64,000 bases of DNA from an uncultured Tateyamaria sp. (GCF_947488715.1 NZ_CANLAG010000002.1:620001-684000), one strand, 5' to 3'. Shown: positions 1 through 8,502, counted from the first letter of the stretch. Translations and numbers: made by a program. Notes: a model not told the origin generated them from the sequence alone.

Positions 1-2
1 AC

Positions 3-953
3 CATGTGCAGGTCTGGGACGTGTCGGTGGAACGGCAGGTGGAAATGCGCGGCCCCGACGCAGGCCGCCTAATGCAAATGCTGACCCCGCGCGATCTGCG
101 CTCAATGCTGCCGGGGCAGTGCTACTATGTGCCTATCGTCGATGAAACGGGCGGCATGCTGAATGACCCCGTGGCGGTCAAGCTGAGCGAGGACCGCTGG
201 TGGATCTCGATTGCCGACAGTGACTTGTTGCTCTGGGTCAAGGGCATTGCCAATGGCTACCGTCTGGATGTGTTGGTCGACGAACCAGACGTGTCGCCAC
301 TGGCGGTGCAGGGGCCCAAGGCCGACGCCTTGATGGAGCGCGTCTTTGGCGAGCGGGTGCGCGACATCCGCTTTTTCCGCTTTGACATGTTCCAGTTCGA
401 GGGCTGCGATCTCGCCATCGCGCGCTCGGGCTATTCCAAACAGGGCGGGTTCGAGATTTATGTGCCGGACACCGCCCTCGGCATGCCTTTGTGGAACGCG
501 CTGTTTGATGCGGGTGAGGATTTGCAGGTGCGCGCGGGCTGCCCCAACGGGATCGAGCGTATTGAGGGTGGTCTGTTGTCCTATGGCAACGACATGACCG
601 ACGACAACACACCGCATGAATGTGGGTTGGGCCGGTTTTGCGACACACAGACGGCTATTGGCTGTATCGGCCGCGACGCGCTGTTGCGGGTGTCCAAGGA
701 AGGACCAGTGCAGCAAATTCGACCGATCGCCATACACGGTGACGCGGTGCCGACCTGCGATCGGCCCTGGCCGCTTTTGGCGGGGGGAAAACGTGTGGGG
801 CAGGTGACCTCGGCGGTCTGGTCGCCGGATTTCAAGACGAATGTCGCGATTGGCATGGTGCGTATGACCCATTGGGATCCGGGCACGGAGCTCGAGGTCG
901 ACACTCTCGACGGCATACGCCGCGCCACGGTACAAGAGGCGTTCTGGTTGTAA
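3..953 (+). CDS. dmdA: Dimethylsulfoniopropionate demethylase DmdA, 5' end cut off by window
   Basis: This is a GcvT-fold, tetrahydrofolate-dependent enzyme that removes a methyl group from DMSP to give methylmercaptopropionate and 5-methyl-THF in the cytoplasm. About 317 codons are visible and the frame is open to the left edge. Full-length DmdA is roughly 365-370 residues, so about 50 N-terminal residues lie outside; the GTG at base 6 is not the real start. The segments CYYVPIVDETGGMLNDPVAV and WWISIADSDLLLWVKGIANG are those I associate with DmdA rather than glycine-cleavage GcvT. The acrylate-handling gene acuI follows directly, an arrangement known from roseobacters, and a BCCT transporter lies 1.7 kb on. 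A generic aminomethyltransferase is the only real alternative. Confidence 0.9.
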   Translation, partial: HVQVWDVSVERQVEMRGPDAGRLMQMLTPRDLRSMLPGQCYYVPIVDETGGMLNDPVAVKLSEDRWWISIADSDLLLWVKGIANGYRLDVLVDEPDVSPLAVQGPKADALMERVFGERVRDIRFFRFDMFQFEGCDLAIARSGYSKQGGFEIYVPDTALGMPLWNALFDAGEDLQVRAGCPNGIERIEGGLLSYGNDMTDDNTPHECGLGRFCDTQTAIGCIGRDALLRVSKEGPVQQIRPIAIHGDAVPTCDRPWPLLAGGKRVGQVTSAVWSPDFKTNVAIGMVRMTHWDPGTELEVDTLDGIRRATVQEAFWL

Positions 954-1036
954 GGGCAGGACCGGGGCGCTGCCCCGGACCCCGGCATATTTGAAGAACA
1001 ATGAAGGGATGGACCCTTCGTGAAATGGAGAACGAC

Positions 1037-2023
1037 ATGTTCAATGCATTGGTTGTGAACAAGGATGAAGACAGCGGCAAGACGTCCGCCGCGGTGCAGG
1101 AGCTGTCGCTGGACGATCTGCCGGCCGGAGACGTGACGGTTGCTGTCGAGTATTCCACGGTCAACTATAAGGACGGCCTGTGCATTGGCCCCGGCGGCGG
1201 TTTGGTGCGCAAGTATCCACATGTGCCGGGCATTGATTTCGCAGGGACTGTCGAGGCGTCCGACGATGATCGCTACAAGCCCGGCGACAAGGTTGTGCTG
1301 ACTGGCTGGCGCGTGGGCGAGGCCCATTGGGGCGGCTATGCGCAAAAGGCGCGGGTCAAGGCCGATTGGCTGGTGCCGCTGCCCGAGGGGCTGGACACGC
1401 GTGCCGCGATGGCCGTGGGAACCGCCGGGTTCACCGCAATGCTGTCAGTGATGGCGCTTGAGGATCACGGGATCAAGGCGGGGCCGGTTCTGGTGACCGG
1501 TGCTGCGGGCGGTGTGGGGTCGGTGGCGACGGCCATTCTGGCCAATCTCGGCTACAAGGTGGCGGGTGTAACAGGGCGGCCCGAGACGGCGGACTACCTG
1601 ACATCGTTGGGCGCCAGTCAGATCGTGGCACGTGAAGAGATCAACGAGACCACCAAGCGTCCGCTTGAGGGCGAGACCTGGGGCGGATGCGTGGACGCCG
1701 TGGGCGGCGCGATGCTGGCCCGCGTGTTGGGTCAGATGGAATATGGCGCATCCGTCGCCGCCGTCGGTCTGGCCGGGGGCGCGGCTCTACCTGCGACGGT
1801 CATTCCGTTCCTGCTGCGCGGTGTGAACCTTCTGGGCATCGACAGCGTCATGCAGCCCTATGACAACCGCGTCCGCGCCTGGGCACGCATCGCCAAGGAC
1901 CTGCCCATGGACAAGCTCGACGCCATGATCCAGCCCGCCACATTGTCAGATCTGCCCGGTCTGGGTGCTGACATCCTCAAGGGTCAGGTCAAGGGCCGCG
2001 TCGTGGTCGACGTGAACGCCTGA
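1037..2023 (+). CDS. acuI: Acryloyl-CoA reductase AcuI (MDR superfamily)
   Basis: NADPH-dependent reductase of the YhdH/AcuI branch of the medium-chain dehydrogenases (328 aa). It converts acryloyl-CoA to propionyl-CoA, which detoxifies acrylate made from DMSP. The N-terminal MFNALVVNKDE, a GroES-like domain without structural zinc cysteines, and the cofactor loop GAAGGVGSVA are visible. The ATG at 1037 is chosen because GGAG (1027-1030) sits six bases upstream; an upstream in-frame ATG at 1001 has no such site. It lies 83 bp after dmdA on the same strand, so co-transcription is likely. Family assignment is firm; the substrate is inferred from the dmdA context. Confidence 0.9.
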   Translation: MFNALVVNKDEDSGKTSAAVQELSLDDLPAGDVTVAVEYSTVNYKDGLCIGPGGGLVRKYPHVPGIDFAGTVEASDDDRYKPGDKVVLTGWRVGEAHWGGYAQKARVKADWLVPLPEGLDTRAAMAVGTAGFTAMLSVMALEDHGIKAGPVLVTGAAGGVGSVATAILANLGYKVAGVTGRPETADYLTSLGASQIVAREEINETTKRPLEGETWGGCVDAVGGAMLARVLGQMEYGASVAAVGLAGGAALPATVIPFLLRGVNLLGIDSVMQPYDNRVRAWARIAKDLPMDKLDAMIQPATLSDLPGLGADILKGQVKGRVVVDVNA

Positions 2024-2034
2024 TCGGGCTAAAC

Positions 2035-2061
2035 GGGTCTCCGAGCCAGCTTCGGAGACCC
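2035..2061 (+). promoter_or_regulatory. Hairpin containing the Shine-Dalgarno of the HIT gene
   Basis: A perfect 10-bp stem (GGGTCTCCGA with TCGGAGACCC, 7-base loop) ends three bases before the HIT-protein ATG. The 3' arm contains GGAG (2054-2057), which is that gene's only plausible ribosome-binding site. No T-run follows, so it is not a standard terminator. It may lower translation of the HIT gene or mark a processing site after acuI. Confidence 0.5.
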
Positions 2062-2064
2062 CAC

Positions 2065-2481
2065 ATGACCGCCTATGACGACCAGAATATCTTTGCCAAG
2101 ATCCTGCGGGGGGAAATCCCGTCCTTCAAGGTCTATGAGGACGACAACACCCTGTGTTTCATGGACATCATGCCCCGCACCGACGGGCATTGCCTTGTGA
2201 TCCCAAAAACGCCTTGCCGCAATGTTCTGGACGCCAGCGACGCACAGCTGGCCGCAGTGATGGCAACGGTGAAAAAGGTCGCCAACGCCGCCAAAACCGC
2301 CTTTGTTGCCGACGGCATCACCCTCCAACAGTTCAACGAGACCGCAGGCGGGCAAGAGGTGTTTCACCTGCATTTCCACATCCATCCGCGCCACGCAGGT
2401 CTGGCAATGCGCGCACCGGGGCAAATGGGTGACATGGATGCGATCAAGGCCCACGCGGAACGGATCAGCGCCGCATTGTGA
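2065..2481 (+). CDS. HIT-family (histidine triad) nucleotide-binding protein
   Basis: A 138-residue protein of normal HIT/HINT length. The family's active-site motif is seen as HLHFHIHPR near residue 100, preceded by the usual N-terminal segment NIFAKILRGEIPSFKVYEDD. HIT proteins of this group hydrolyse adenosine phosphoramidates or similar nucleoside monophosphate conjugates in the cytoplasm; the cellular substrate is unknown. It lies 41 bp after acuI and its ribosome-binding site is inside a hairpin. No functional link to DMSP can be deduced beyond position. Confidence 0.92.
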   Translation: MTAYDDQNIFAKILRGEIPSFKVYEDDNTLCFMDIMPRTDGHCLVIPKTPCRNVLDASDAQLAAVMATVKKVANAAKTAFVADGITLQQFNETAGGQEVFHLHFHIHPRHAGLAMRAPGQMGDMDAIKAHAERISAAL

Positions 2482-2680
2482 CGGCGACTGATTCGCGCGC
2501 CTCACAGAGATTCGCCCGCGAATCCGCCAGAATCATTGAAGATCAGCGCCGCTTTTTCACCGCTGTCGGAAAACGGCAGAATTTTGCAGCAAACGACCCC
2601 GCAGAGCGGAATTAACACTTCGTCAATCTCTCGGCGCGTGGTTTCCTGACTGTCATAAAAAAGACAACAGGAAGGAAGCC

Positions 2681-4375
2681 ATGTCTATTCAACCTCCTCT
2701 CACGGAGCTTCCCATCAAAACCGCTGATACGGGGTTTTATCGGGGCTTCAGTGTCAACGTCGCGGTGATCAGTAAGATCATCATCAGCATGCTCGTCGTC
2801 TGGTGCATCGTCTGGCCAACCGAGGCGGGCACGATCCTGGGTGACTGGAACAGCGTCATCCTGTCGAACTTTGCCGCCTGGTACATCTGGGTCGTGACGT
2901 TCTTTGTGATCGTCTGCATCGGTTTGGCCATCTGGCCCACAGCAGGCAAGCTGAACCTTGGCCAGCCGGGCGAGAAACCAGAGTTTACCAACTTCTCCTG
3001 GTTCTCGATGATGTTCGGCGCCGGGATCGGTGTTGGCATGCTGACATGGGCCGTCGCCGAGCCTGTGGCACACTTCAAAAACAACCCGTCCGTCATTCAG
3101 GGCGCGACAACAGCACTGGGCGAGGACAACGTGCGCGAGGCCTATGTCTGGTCGTTCCTGCACTGGGGTCTGGGCGCGTGGGCGTGCTACGCCATCGCGG
3201 GTCTGGCTCTGGCCTTCTTCAGCTACCGTCGCGGCCTGCCGCTGACGATCCGGTCGTCGCTGACGCCGCTCTTTGGCGCGCGGCTTTCGGGTCTGCTGGG
3301 CAACATCATCGACATCGTCGCCGTGGTTGCGACCATCCTCGGTGTGGCACAGACGCTGGGCTTTGGCGTGGAACAGTTCGTTGCGGGTCTGACCCGTATC
3401 GGCATCGGCGGTCTGGTGCTCGAAGACGGCTCTGCAACAACGCTGGGCATCATCGTGGCGCTGCTTGTCATCATGGGGGCCTCGACACTGTCGGCGCTGT
3501 CCGGTGTTGGCAAGGGCATCAAATGGCTGTCCAACATCAACATGGTGCTGTCGATTGTCCTGCTCGGCTTCTTCATCATCTTTGGTGCGACATTCTTTGG
3601 GGCCACAGCGTTCTTTGTGGGGATCTGGGATTACCTGATCGCACTCCCATGGCTCAGCTTCAACGTCTACAGTTCTGACGGCGTCGAAGGCTCCGAAGCG
3701 TTCCTGCTCACACAATGGCAGGGCTGGTGGCCGGTGTTCTACTGGGCCTGGTGGATCGCATTCGCCCCCTTCGTGGGTCTGTTCCTTGCGCGCATCTCGC
3801 GTGGTCGGACCATCCGCGAATTCGTACTGGGTGCCATGATCGTGCCGTCGCTGATGTGCTTTGTCTGGTTCTCCTGGGCCGGTGGCACAGCGATCGACCT
3901 GGAACTGAACGGTGAGGCCAACGGCCTGATCCTGGATGCGGCCAATGGTGACAAGATCTTTGCCATGACCGAATTCATGCTGGCCCCCATCGCACAGGCG
4001 CTGGCCTGGGGCATGGCGGTTCTGATCGTTGTGCTGTTGATGACGTTCCTGGTCACATCCGCTGACTCTGCGGTTCTGATCGTGAACACCATCAACGCCG
4101 CGGGCGACGAAGGTCCCAAGGCGCGCCCCCACATCCTGTTCTGGGGCGCCGCCCTGGGTCTGGTTGTTGCGGGTCTGCTGATCTCTGGTGGCACCGGTGC
4201 CATTCAGACTGCGATGGTGATCGGCGCGCTGCCGTTCTCAATCGTGATGGCGCTGATGTGCATCGCGCTGATCAAGGCGATCTACAACGATGGCCGCCGC
4301 GAGGCGGCAGGTGTACCGGCGGTGCATTCGGAAATTCCGGGTGCCACAGGGAATGGCCTGTCACCTGCTGAATAA
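2681..4375 (+). CDS. BCCT-family osmolyte transporter, candidate DMSP/betaine carrier
   Basis: A 564-residue inner-membrane protein with about 12 hydrophobic segments and the betaine/carnitine/choline transporter hallmarks: MMFGAGIGVGMLTWAVAEP in the third helix region and FYWAWWIAFAPFVGLFLARI followed by SRGRTIREF. The aromatic substrate box reads WWIAF where BetP-type carriers have WWISW, so its last tryptophan is phenylalanine. AGGAAGGAAG precedes the ATG. The gene follows dmdA-acuI-HIT and ends in its own terminator. DMSP or glycine betaine uptake fits the neighbours and the family, but the substrate is inferred. Confidence 0.88.
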   Translation: MSIQPPLTELPIKTADTGFYRGFSVNVAVISKIIISMLVVWCIVWPTEAGTILGDWNSVILSNFAAWYIWVVTFFVIVCIGLAIWPTAGKLNLGQPGEKPEFTNFSWFSMMFGAGIGVGMLTWAVAEPVAHFKNNPSVIQGATTALGEDNVREAYVWSFLHWGLGAWACYAIAGLALAFFSYRRGLPLTIRSSLTPLFGARLSGLLGNIIDIVAVVATILGVAQTLGFGVEQFVAGLTRIGIGGLVLEDGSATTLGIIVALLVIMGASTLSALSGVGKGIKWLSNINMVLSIVLLGFFIIFGATFFGATAFFVGIWDYLIALPWLSFNVYSSDGVEGSEAFLLTQWQGWWPVFYWAWWIAFAPFVGLFLARISRGRTIREFVLGAMIVPSLMCFVWFSWAGGTAIDLELNGEANGLILDAANGDKIFAMTEFMLAPIAQALAWGMAVLIVVLLMTFLVTSADSAVLIVNTINAAGDEGPKARPHILFWGAALGLVVAGLLISGGTGAIQTAMVIGALPFSIVMALMCIALIKAIYNDGRREAAGVPAVHSEIPGATGNGLSPAE

Positions 4376-4423
4376 GCTCTGACTTTCCTGTTGCCCGTTG
4401 GGGCAACTGGGATAACATCGAAA

Positions 4424-4452
4424 GGCCCCGACCGGATGGTTGGGGCCTTTTT
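4424..4452 (+). terminator. Rho-independent terminator after the BCCT gene
   Basis: GGCCCCGACC and GGTTGGGGCC form a 10-bp stem (one G-T pair) around the loop GGAT, followed by TTTTT at 4448-4452. A second, shorter hairpin (GTTGCCC/GGGCAAC, 4390-4407) lies between the stop codon and this terminator. Confidence 0.85.
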
Positions 4453-4475
4453 CTGTCCCGTCGGAGTGTTGGCCA

Positions 4476-5702
4476 TTGTCCCTTGATCTCGAATTTGTCC
4501 GCGCACAGTTTCCTGCGTTTTCCGAACCGTCCTTGCAGGGGCAGGCGTTCTTTGAGAACGCGGGCGGCAGCTATGCCTGCAAGCAGGTCATTGACCGGCT
4601 GACGCGGTTTTACACCCAGCGCAAGGTGCAGCCCTATGCCGACTATGACGCTTCGCGTCTGGGCGGTCTGGAAATGGATGAGGCGCGCGACCGCATGGCC
4701 GCGATCCTTGGCGTGGAAACGGACGAGCTGAGCTTTGGTCCGTCCACCACCCAGAACGTCTATGTGCTGGCGCAGGCCTTTGCACAGATGATGAAACCGG
4801 GCGAGGCGATCATCGTCACCAATCAGGATCACGAGGCCAACACCGGGCCATGGCGGCGGCTGGCCGAGCGCGGGATCGAGGTGCGCGAATGGCAGGTTGA
4901 CCCGGCCACAGGGCATCTGGATCCCGCCGCCCTAGAGGACATGCTCGACGAAAGCGTACGTCTCGTCTGTTTTCCGCATTGCTCCAATGTCGTGGGCGAG
5001 ATCAACCCGGTGACAGAGATCACCGCGCTGTCCCATGCTGCGGGCGCGTTTGTCTGTGTGGACGGGGTCAGCTATGCGCCGCACGGGTTTCCCGATGTGG
5101 GCGCGCTTGGTCCCGACATTTACATGTTCTCCGCCTACAAAACCTATGGCCCGCACCAGGGGTTGATGGTGGTCCGGCGTGCCTTGGGCGAATTGCTGCC
5201 CAATCAGGGACACTACTTTAACGCAGGTTCCCTGTCCAAGCGGTTTACGCCCGCCGGACCCGACCACGCGCAGGTGGCGGCCTGTGCTGGCATGGCTGAT
5301 TATGTGGACGCGCTCTTTGACCACCATACGGGTGGGGGTGAGGCACAAGTGTCCCCGCGGGGACAGACCGTCCATGACCTGATGCGCGACCGCGAAGTCG
5401 TCGCTCTGCGCCGCGTTATGGACGCACTCAAGGACCGCAACGACCTGCGCGTTCTAGGCCCCACCGATGCCACCCGGCGTGCACCAACGGTTGCGCTGGA
5501 AGTGGGCCGCGACCCTGTTGCCGTTGCCGCCGCGTTGGCGCGTCACGGCGTGATGGCAGGGGGTGGCGATTTCTATGCCGTCCGTGTCCTCGAGGCGATG
5601 GGCGTGGACCCGTCGCGCGGTGTTTTGAGGCTCAGTTTCACGCATTACACGAACGACGCAGAGATCGATCAGCTGCTGGTCGCACTCGACGCCGTTTTGT
5701 GA
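4476..5702 (+). CDS. Class V aminotransferase-like PLP enzyme
   Basis: About 408 residues with the class V (cysteine desulfurase/kynureninase-like) fold: FFENAGGSYACKQVI at the N terminus, FGPSTTQNVYVLAQAF for the phosphate region, FVCVDGVSYAPH with the cofactor-contacting Asp, and the PLP-lysine motif MFSAYKTYGPHQG. The TTG at 4476 is preferred (GGAG at 4463-4466, nine bases upstream) over the TTG at 4440, which lies inside the terminator stem. These proteins are often named cysteine desulfurase-like, but I see no clear active-site Cys and cannot name the amino donor. It is a single gene with its own start, 78 bp before the photolyase. Confidence 0.85.
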   Translation: MSLDLEFVRAQFPAFSEPSLQGQAFFENAGGSYACKQVIDRLTRFYTQRKVQPYADYDASRLGGLEMDEARDRMAAILGVETDELSFGPSTTQNVYVLAQAFAQMMKPGEAIIVTNQDHEANTGPWRRLAERGIEVREWQVDPATGHLDPAALEDMLDESVRLVCFPHCSNVVGEINPVTEITALSHAAGAFVCVDGVSYAPHGFPDVGALGPDIYMFSAYKTYGPHQGLMVVRRALGELLPNQGHYFNAGSLSKRFTPAGPDHAQVAACAGMADYVDALFDHHTGGGEAQVSPRGQTVHDLMRDREVVALRRVMDALKDRNDLRVLGPTDATRRAPTVALEVGRDPVAVAAALARHGVMAGGGDFYAVRVLEAMGVDPSRGVLRLSFTHYTNDAEIDQLLVALDAVL

Positions 5703-5725
5703 CCTTAAGTCATCCTGTTTTCTGT

Positions 5726-5754
5726 TGATCCGAATGGTGTCGGGCTACGTAAGT
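5726..5754 (+). promoter_or_regulatory. Candidate RpoE/ChrR-type (ECF11) sigma-factor promoter for phrB
   Basis: TGATCC (5726-5731), an 18-base spacer and TAAGT (5750-5754) match the promoter form I recall for the singlet-oxygen sigma factor RpoE of Rhodobacter sphaeroides (TGATCC-N18-TAAGA-like). A start site near 5760 would leave a leader of about 20 bases before the GTG at 5781. In R. sphaeroides a photolyase gene (phrA) and a cfa gene are RpoE targets, and both families occur here in the same order. Confidence 0.6.
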
Positions 5755-5780
5755 CTCGGTAACAAAAGAAAGACAGGGAC

Positions 5781-7199
5781 GTGAGCAGTTCACCCATCAT
5801 CATGTGGTTCCGCAGGGACCTGCGGTTTAGCGATCATCCAGCGCTGGCCGCCGCGTGCGAGACCGGTCGTCCGGTGATCCCGGTTGTGATCCGCGATGCT
5901 TCTGTCGATGATCTGGGGGCCGCACCCAAGTGGCGGTGGGGCCTCGGTGTTGATCATCTGGGCCAAAGCCTCGCTGCGGCGGGCAGCCGTCTGACCTATC
6001 GCTCCGGGCCTGCGCTGGACGTCCTCAAAGCGCTGATCGCCGAGACGGGGGCAGAGGCCGTGTATTGGTCGCGCCTTTACGATCCGCAGGCCGTCGCCCG
6101 TGATACAGAGGTCAAGGCCGCCCTTAAAGAGCAAGGCATCGACGCGCGCAGCTTTGGCGGGCATCTGATGTTCGAGCCGTGGACCACCGAGACCAAGACC
6201 GGTGGCTTTTACAAGGTCTACACCCCGTTCTGGAAATCGGTAAAGGATCGCACCGTCGACGCCCCGCTGCCTGCACCTGGAAAGATACCAGCACCACAAA
6301 GCTGGCCTGTAACGGACAATCTGGCAGACTGGTCACTGGGCGCAGCCATGAACCGAGGGGCGGCCATCGTGCGGCCCTATGTGCGTCTGGGCGAAAGCGC
6401 GGCGCAAGACCGCCTTGGCGCGTTCATCGCATCACGCGTGGCCACCTATGACGCGGGCCGCGACATCCCCGCCGAAGACCGCACGTCCAACCTGTCGGAA
6501 AACCTCGCCCTCGGAGAGATCAGCCCGCACCAGTGCTGGCACGCCGCCATCCGTGCCCGTGAAGAGGGCAAACCGGGGGCTGAGACCTATCTCAAGGAAC
6601 TGGTCTGGCGCGAGTTTGCCTACCACCTGATGCACCACACGCCGCGCATCCTGGATGCCAACTGGAAACCCGACTGGGACGCGTTCCCGTGGAACACAGA
6701 CGACACCACACCCGACGTTCAGGCGTGGAAAATGGGGCGCACCGGCATCCGCTTTGTCGATGCGTCCATGCGCGAGATGTACGTGACGGGCCGCATGCAC
6801 AATCGGGGCCGCATGATCGTGGCGAGTTACCTTACAAAACACCTTCTAACCCATTGGCGCATAGGCCAAAAGTGGTTTGACGACTGCCTGATCGACTGGG
6901 ACCCTGCCGCCAATGCAATGGGATGGCAATGGTCGGCGGGATCGGGCCCTGATGCCACGCCCTATTTCCGGGTGTTCAACCCGGTCACGCAGCTCGACAA
7001 GTTTGACAAGAACCGAGACTACGTGACCCGCTGGATCGCCGAAGGGCGCAGCAACAAACACGCGGACGCACTATCATACTTTGAGGCGATCCCTCAGGCG
7101 TGGGGCCTGTCACCGGACGCCCCCTATCCCGACCCGATCGTGGCCGCGGATCAAGGGCGCAAAATCGCGCTAAGTGCCTATGAAAACCGGGATTTTTGA
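5781..7199 (+). CDS. phrB: Deoxyribodipyrimidine photolyase (cryptochrome/photolyase family)
   Basis: A 472-residue flavoprotein that repairs UV-induced pyrimidine dimers with blue light. The antenna-binding Rossmann domain starts MWFRRDLRFSDHPAL. The C-terminal FAD domain shows LKELVWREFAYHLM, TGIRFVDASMREMYVTGRMH with NRGRMIVASYLTK, and DPAANAMGWQWSAGSGPDA. This is the class I CPD-photolyase pattern. The start is the GTG at 5781, preceded by AGGGA. A sigma-E-type promoter lies just upstream and cfa follows 75 bp downstream, suggesting a light/singlet-oxygen defence unit. Confidence 0.93.
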   Translation: MSSSPIIMWFRRDLRFSDHPALAAACETGRPVIPVVIRDASVDDLGAAPKWRWGLGVDHLGQSLAAAGSRLTYRSGPALDVLKALIAETGAEAVYWSRLYDPQAVARDTEVKAALKEQGIDARSFGGHLMFEPWTTETKTGGFYKVYTPFWKSVKDRTVDAPLPAPGKIPAPQSWPVTDNLADWSLGAAMNRGAAIVRPYVRLGESAAQDRLGAFIASRVATYDAGRDIPAEDRTSNLSENLALGEISPHQCWHAAIRAREEGKPGAETYLKELVWREFAYHLMHHTPRILDANWKPDWDAFPWNTDDTTPDVQAWKMGRTGIRFVDASMREMYVTGRMHNRGRMIVASYLTKHLLTHWRIGQKWFDDCLIDWDPAANAMGWQWSAGSGPDATPYFRVFNPVTQLDKFDKNRDYVTRWIAEGRSNKHADALSYFEAIPQAWGLSPDAPYPDPIVAADQGRKIALSAYENRDF

Positions 7200-7234
7200 A
7201 CACAATTTGGTGCGCGCGCTTGCGTGACACTGAC

Positions 7235-7252
7235 TGTCAAGCTAGCTTGACA
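7235..7252. promoter_or_regulatory. Perfect 18-bp palindrome in the cfa leader
   Basis: TGTCAAGCTAGCTTGACA is identical to its reverse complement and lies 22 bases before the cfa ATG. It contains a TTGACA hexamer on each strand. A dimeric repressor (TetR- or MarR-like) operator is the simplest reading. No matching regulator gene is adjacent. Confidence 0.5.
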
Positions 7253-7274
7253 AAAATGCGAACGGGGAGAGCGC

Positions 7275-8483
7275 ATGATCAAGACCACAACAGACGGCGA
7301 ACGGAATTTGCCGCGCTATTTCGCCCGCGCGTTCACACTGCTGAAAACGATGAACCGGGGGCGCATCGACTTTGTCCTTTCTGATGGCCGTCACTTTCGC
7401 GCCGAAGGTCCAAATCCGGGCCCGGTGGCCGAGGTGCATGTCCACAACAACGATTTGTTTGCGCGGTTGATCCGCGAAGGCGATCTGGGGTTCTGCGACG
7501 CATATCTGGACGAATGGTGGACCACACCGGACCTGCAGGCGTTCATGGACTGGGCGCATGCGGACAATGATGACATCTATGATGGCTTTCCCGGCATGGG
7601 TCTGGTGCGCCGTTTTGAAAAGTTTCGCTTTTGGCTGCAACGCAACAACCGGCAACAGGCGCGCAAAAACATCAGTTATCACTACGACCTGGGCAACGAG
7701 TTTTATGGCCTGTGGCTGGACGACACGATGACCTATTCGTCAGCGTTGTTCGAGACCGGACAGGAAAGCCACGAGGCGGCACAAATTGCGAAATATGCCA
7801 GCATGGTTGACCAGATGGGCGCGCAACCCGGCGACCATATCCTTGAGATCGGTTGCGGTTGGGGCGGCTTTGCCGAATACGCCGCCAAGGAACGTGGCCT
7901 GAAGGTTACGGGGCTGACGATCAGCGAAGAGCAGTTTAAGTACGCGCAGGAACGCATTGAAAAGGCTGGCCTTTCAGACCAGGTCGACTTCAAGCTGCAA
8001 GACTACCGGGATGAGCGTGGCACCTATGACGGCATCGCCAGCATCGAGATGTTCGAGGCGGTGGGCGAAAAATACTGGCCTGTCTATTTCGAGACTGTAC
8101 GCGAGCGGCTGAAACCCGGCAAGAACGCGACGCTTCAGATCATCACGGTGCAGGACCGTCGTTGGGACGTTTACAAACGTGGTGTGGATTTCATCCAGAA
8201 GTACATCTTTCCGGGCGGTATGCTGCCCAGCCCGTCGGCGTTGCGCGAGCAGATCGTCAAGGCGGGGCTCGCCGTTGAGCGGTCGGTTGAGTTTGGTCAG
8301 AGTTACAACATCTCGCTGCGTCGCTGGCATGAGACATTCAACGAAAAGTGGGATCAGATCGCTGATATGGGATTTGATGACCGGTTTCGCAGGATGTGGA
8401 ATTTTTACCTCACCTCTTGCGCGGCGACGTTCGAAAGTGCCAACTGCGACGTGACCCAGATCACGATCAAAAGACCCGGATAA
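7275..8483 (+). CDS. cfa: Cyclopropane-fatty-acyl-phospholipid synthase-type methyltransferase
   Basis: A 402-residue SAM-dependent enzyme that adds a methylene bridge to, or methylates, unsaturated acyl chains of membrane lipids. The SAM motif ILEIGCGWGGFAEYAA, the family signature NISYHYDLGNEFYGLWLDDT with MTYSSALF, and IEMFEAVGEKYWPVYF are all present. Length is normal. The ATG at 7275 follows GGGGAGAG. It sits between the photolyase and trgA; in R. sphaeroides a cfa gene next to a photolyase belongs to the singlet-oxygen response. Whether the product is a cyclopropane, a furan precursor or another methylated lipid cannot be read from sequence. Confidence 0.9.
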   Translation: MIKTTTDGERNLPRYFARAFTLLKTMNRGRIDFVLSDGRHFRAEGPNPGPVAEVHVHNNDLFARLIREGDLGFCDAYLDEWWTTPDLQAFMDWAHADNDDIYDGFPGMGLVRRFEKFRFWLQRNNRQQARKNISYHYDLGNEFYGLWLDDTMTYSSALFETGQESHEAAQIAKYASMVDQMGAQPGDHILEIGCGWGGFAEYAAKERGLKVTGLTISEEQFKYAQERIEKAGLSDQVDFKLQDYRDERGTYDGIASIEMFEAVGEKYWPVYFETVRERLKPGKNATLQIITVQDRRWDVYKRGVDFIQKYIFPGGMLPSPSALREQIVKAGLAVERSVEFGQSYNISLRRWHETFNEKWDQIADMGFDDRFRRMWNFYLTSCAATFESANCDVTQITIKRPG

Positions 8484-8502
8484 ACGATGATGGACACGAC
8501 CC

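Noticed and set aside
2509-2524. GATTCG/CGAATC hairpin after the HIT gene as a terminator
   Set aside because: Only six pairs, no T-run; not enough to claim function.
2612-4132. 506-codon open frame antisense to the BCCT gene
   Set aside because: Composition is His/Gln/Arg/Asp-rich without domain character, and it mirrors a well-supported gene; an artefact of high GC.
4390-4407. GTTGCCC/GGGCAAC hairpin after the BCCT stop as the terminator
   Set aside because: No T-run; the stronger hairpin at 4424-4452 with TTTTT is the terminator.
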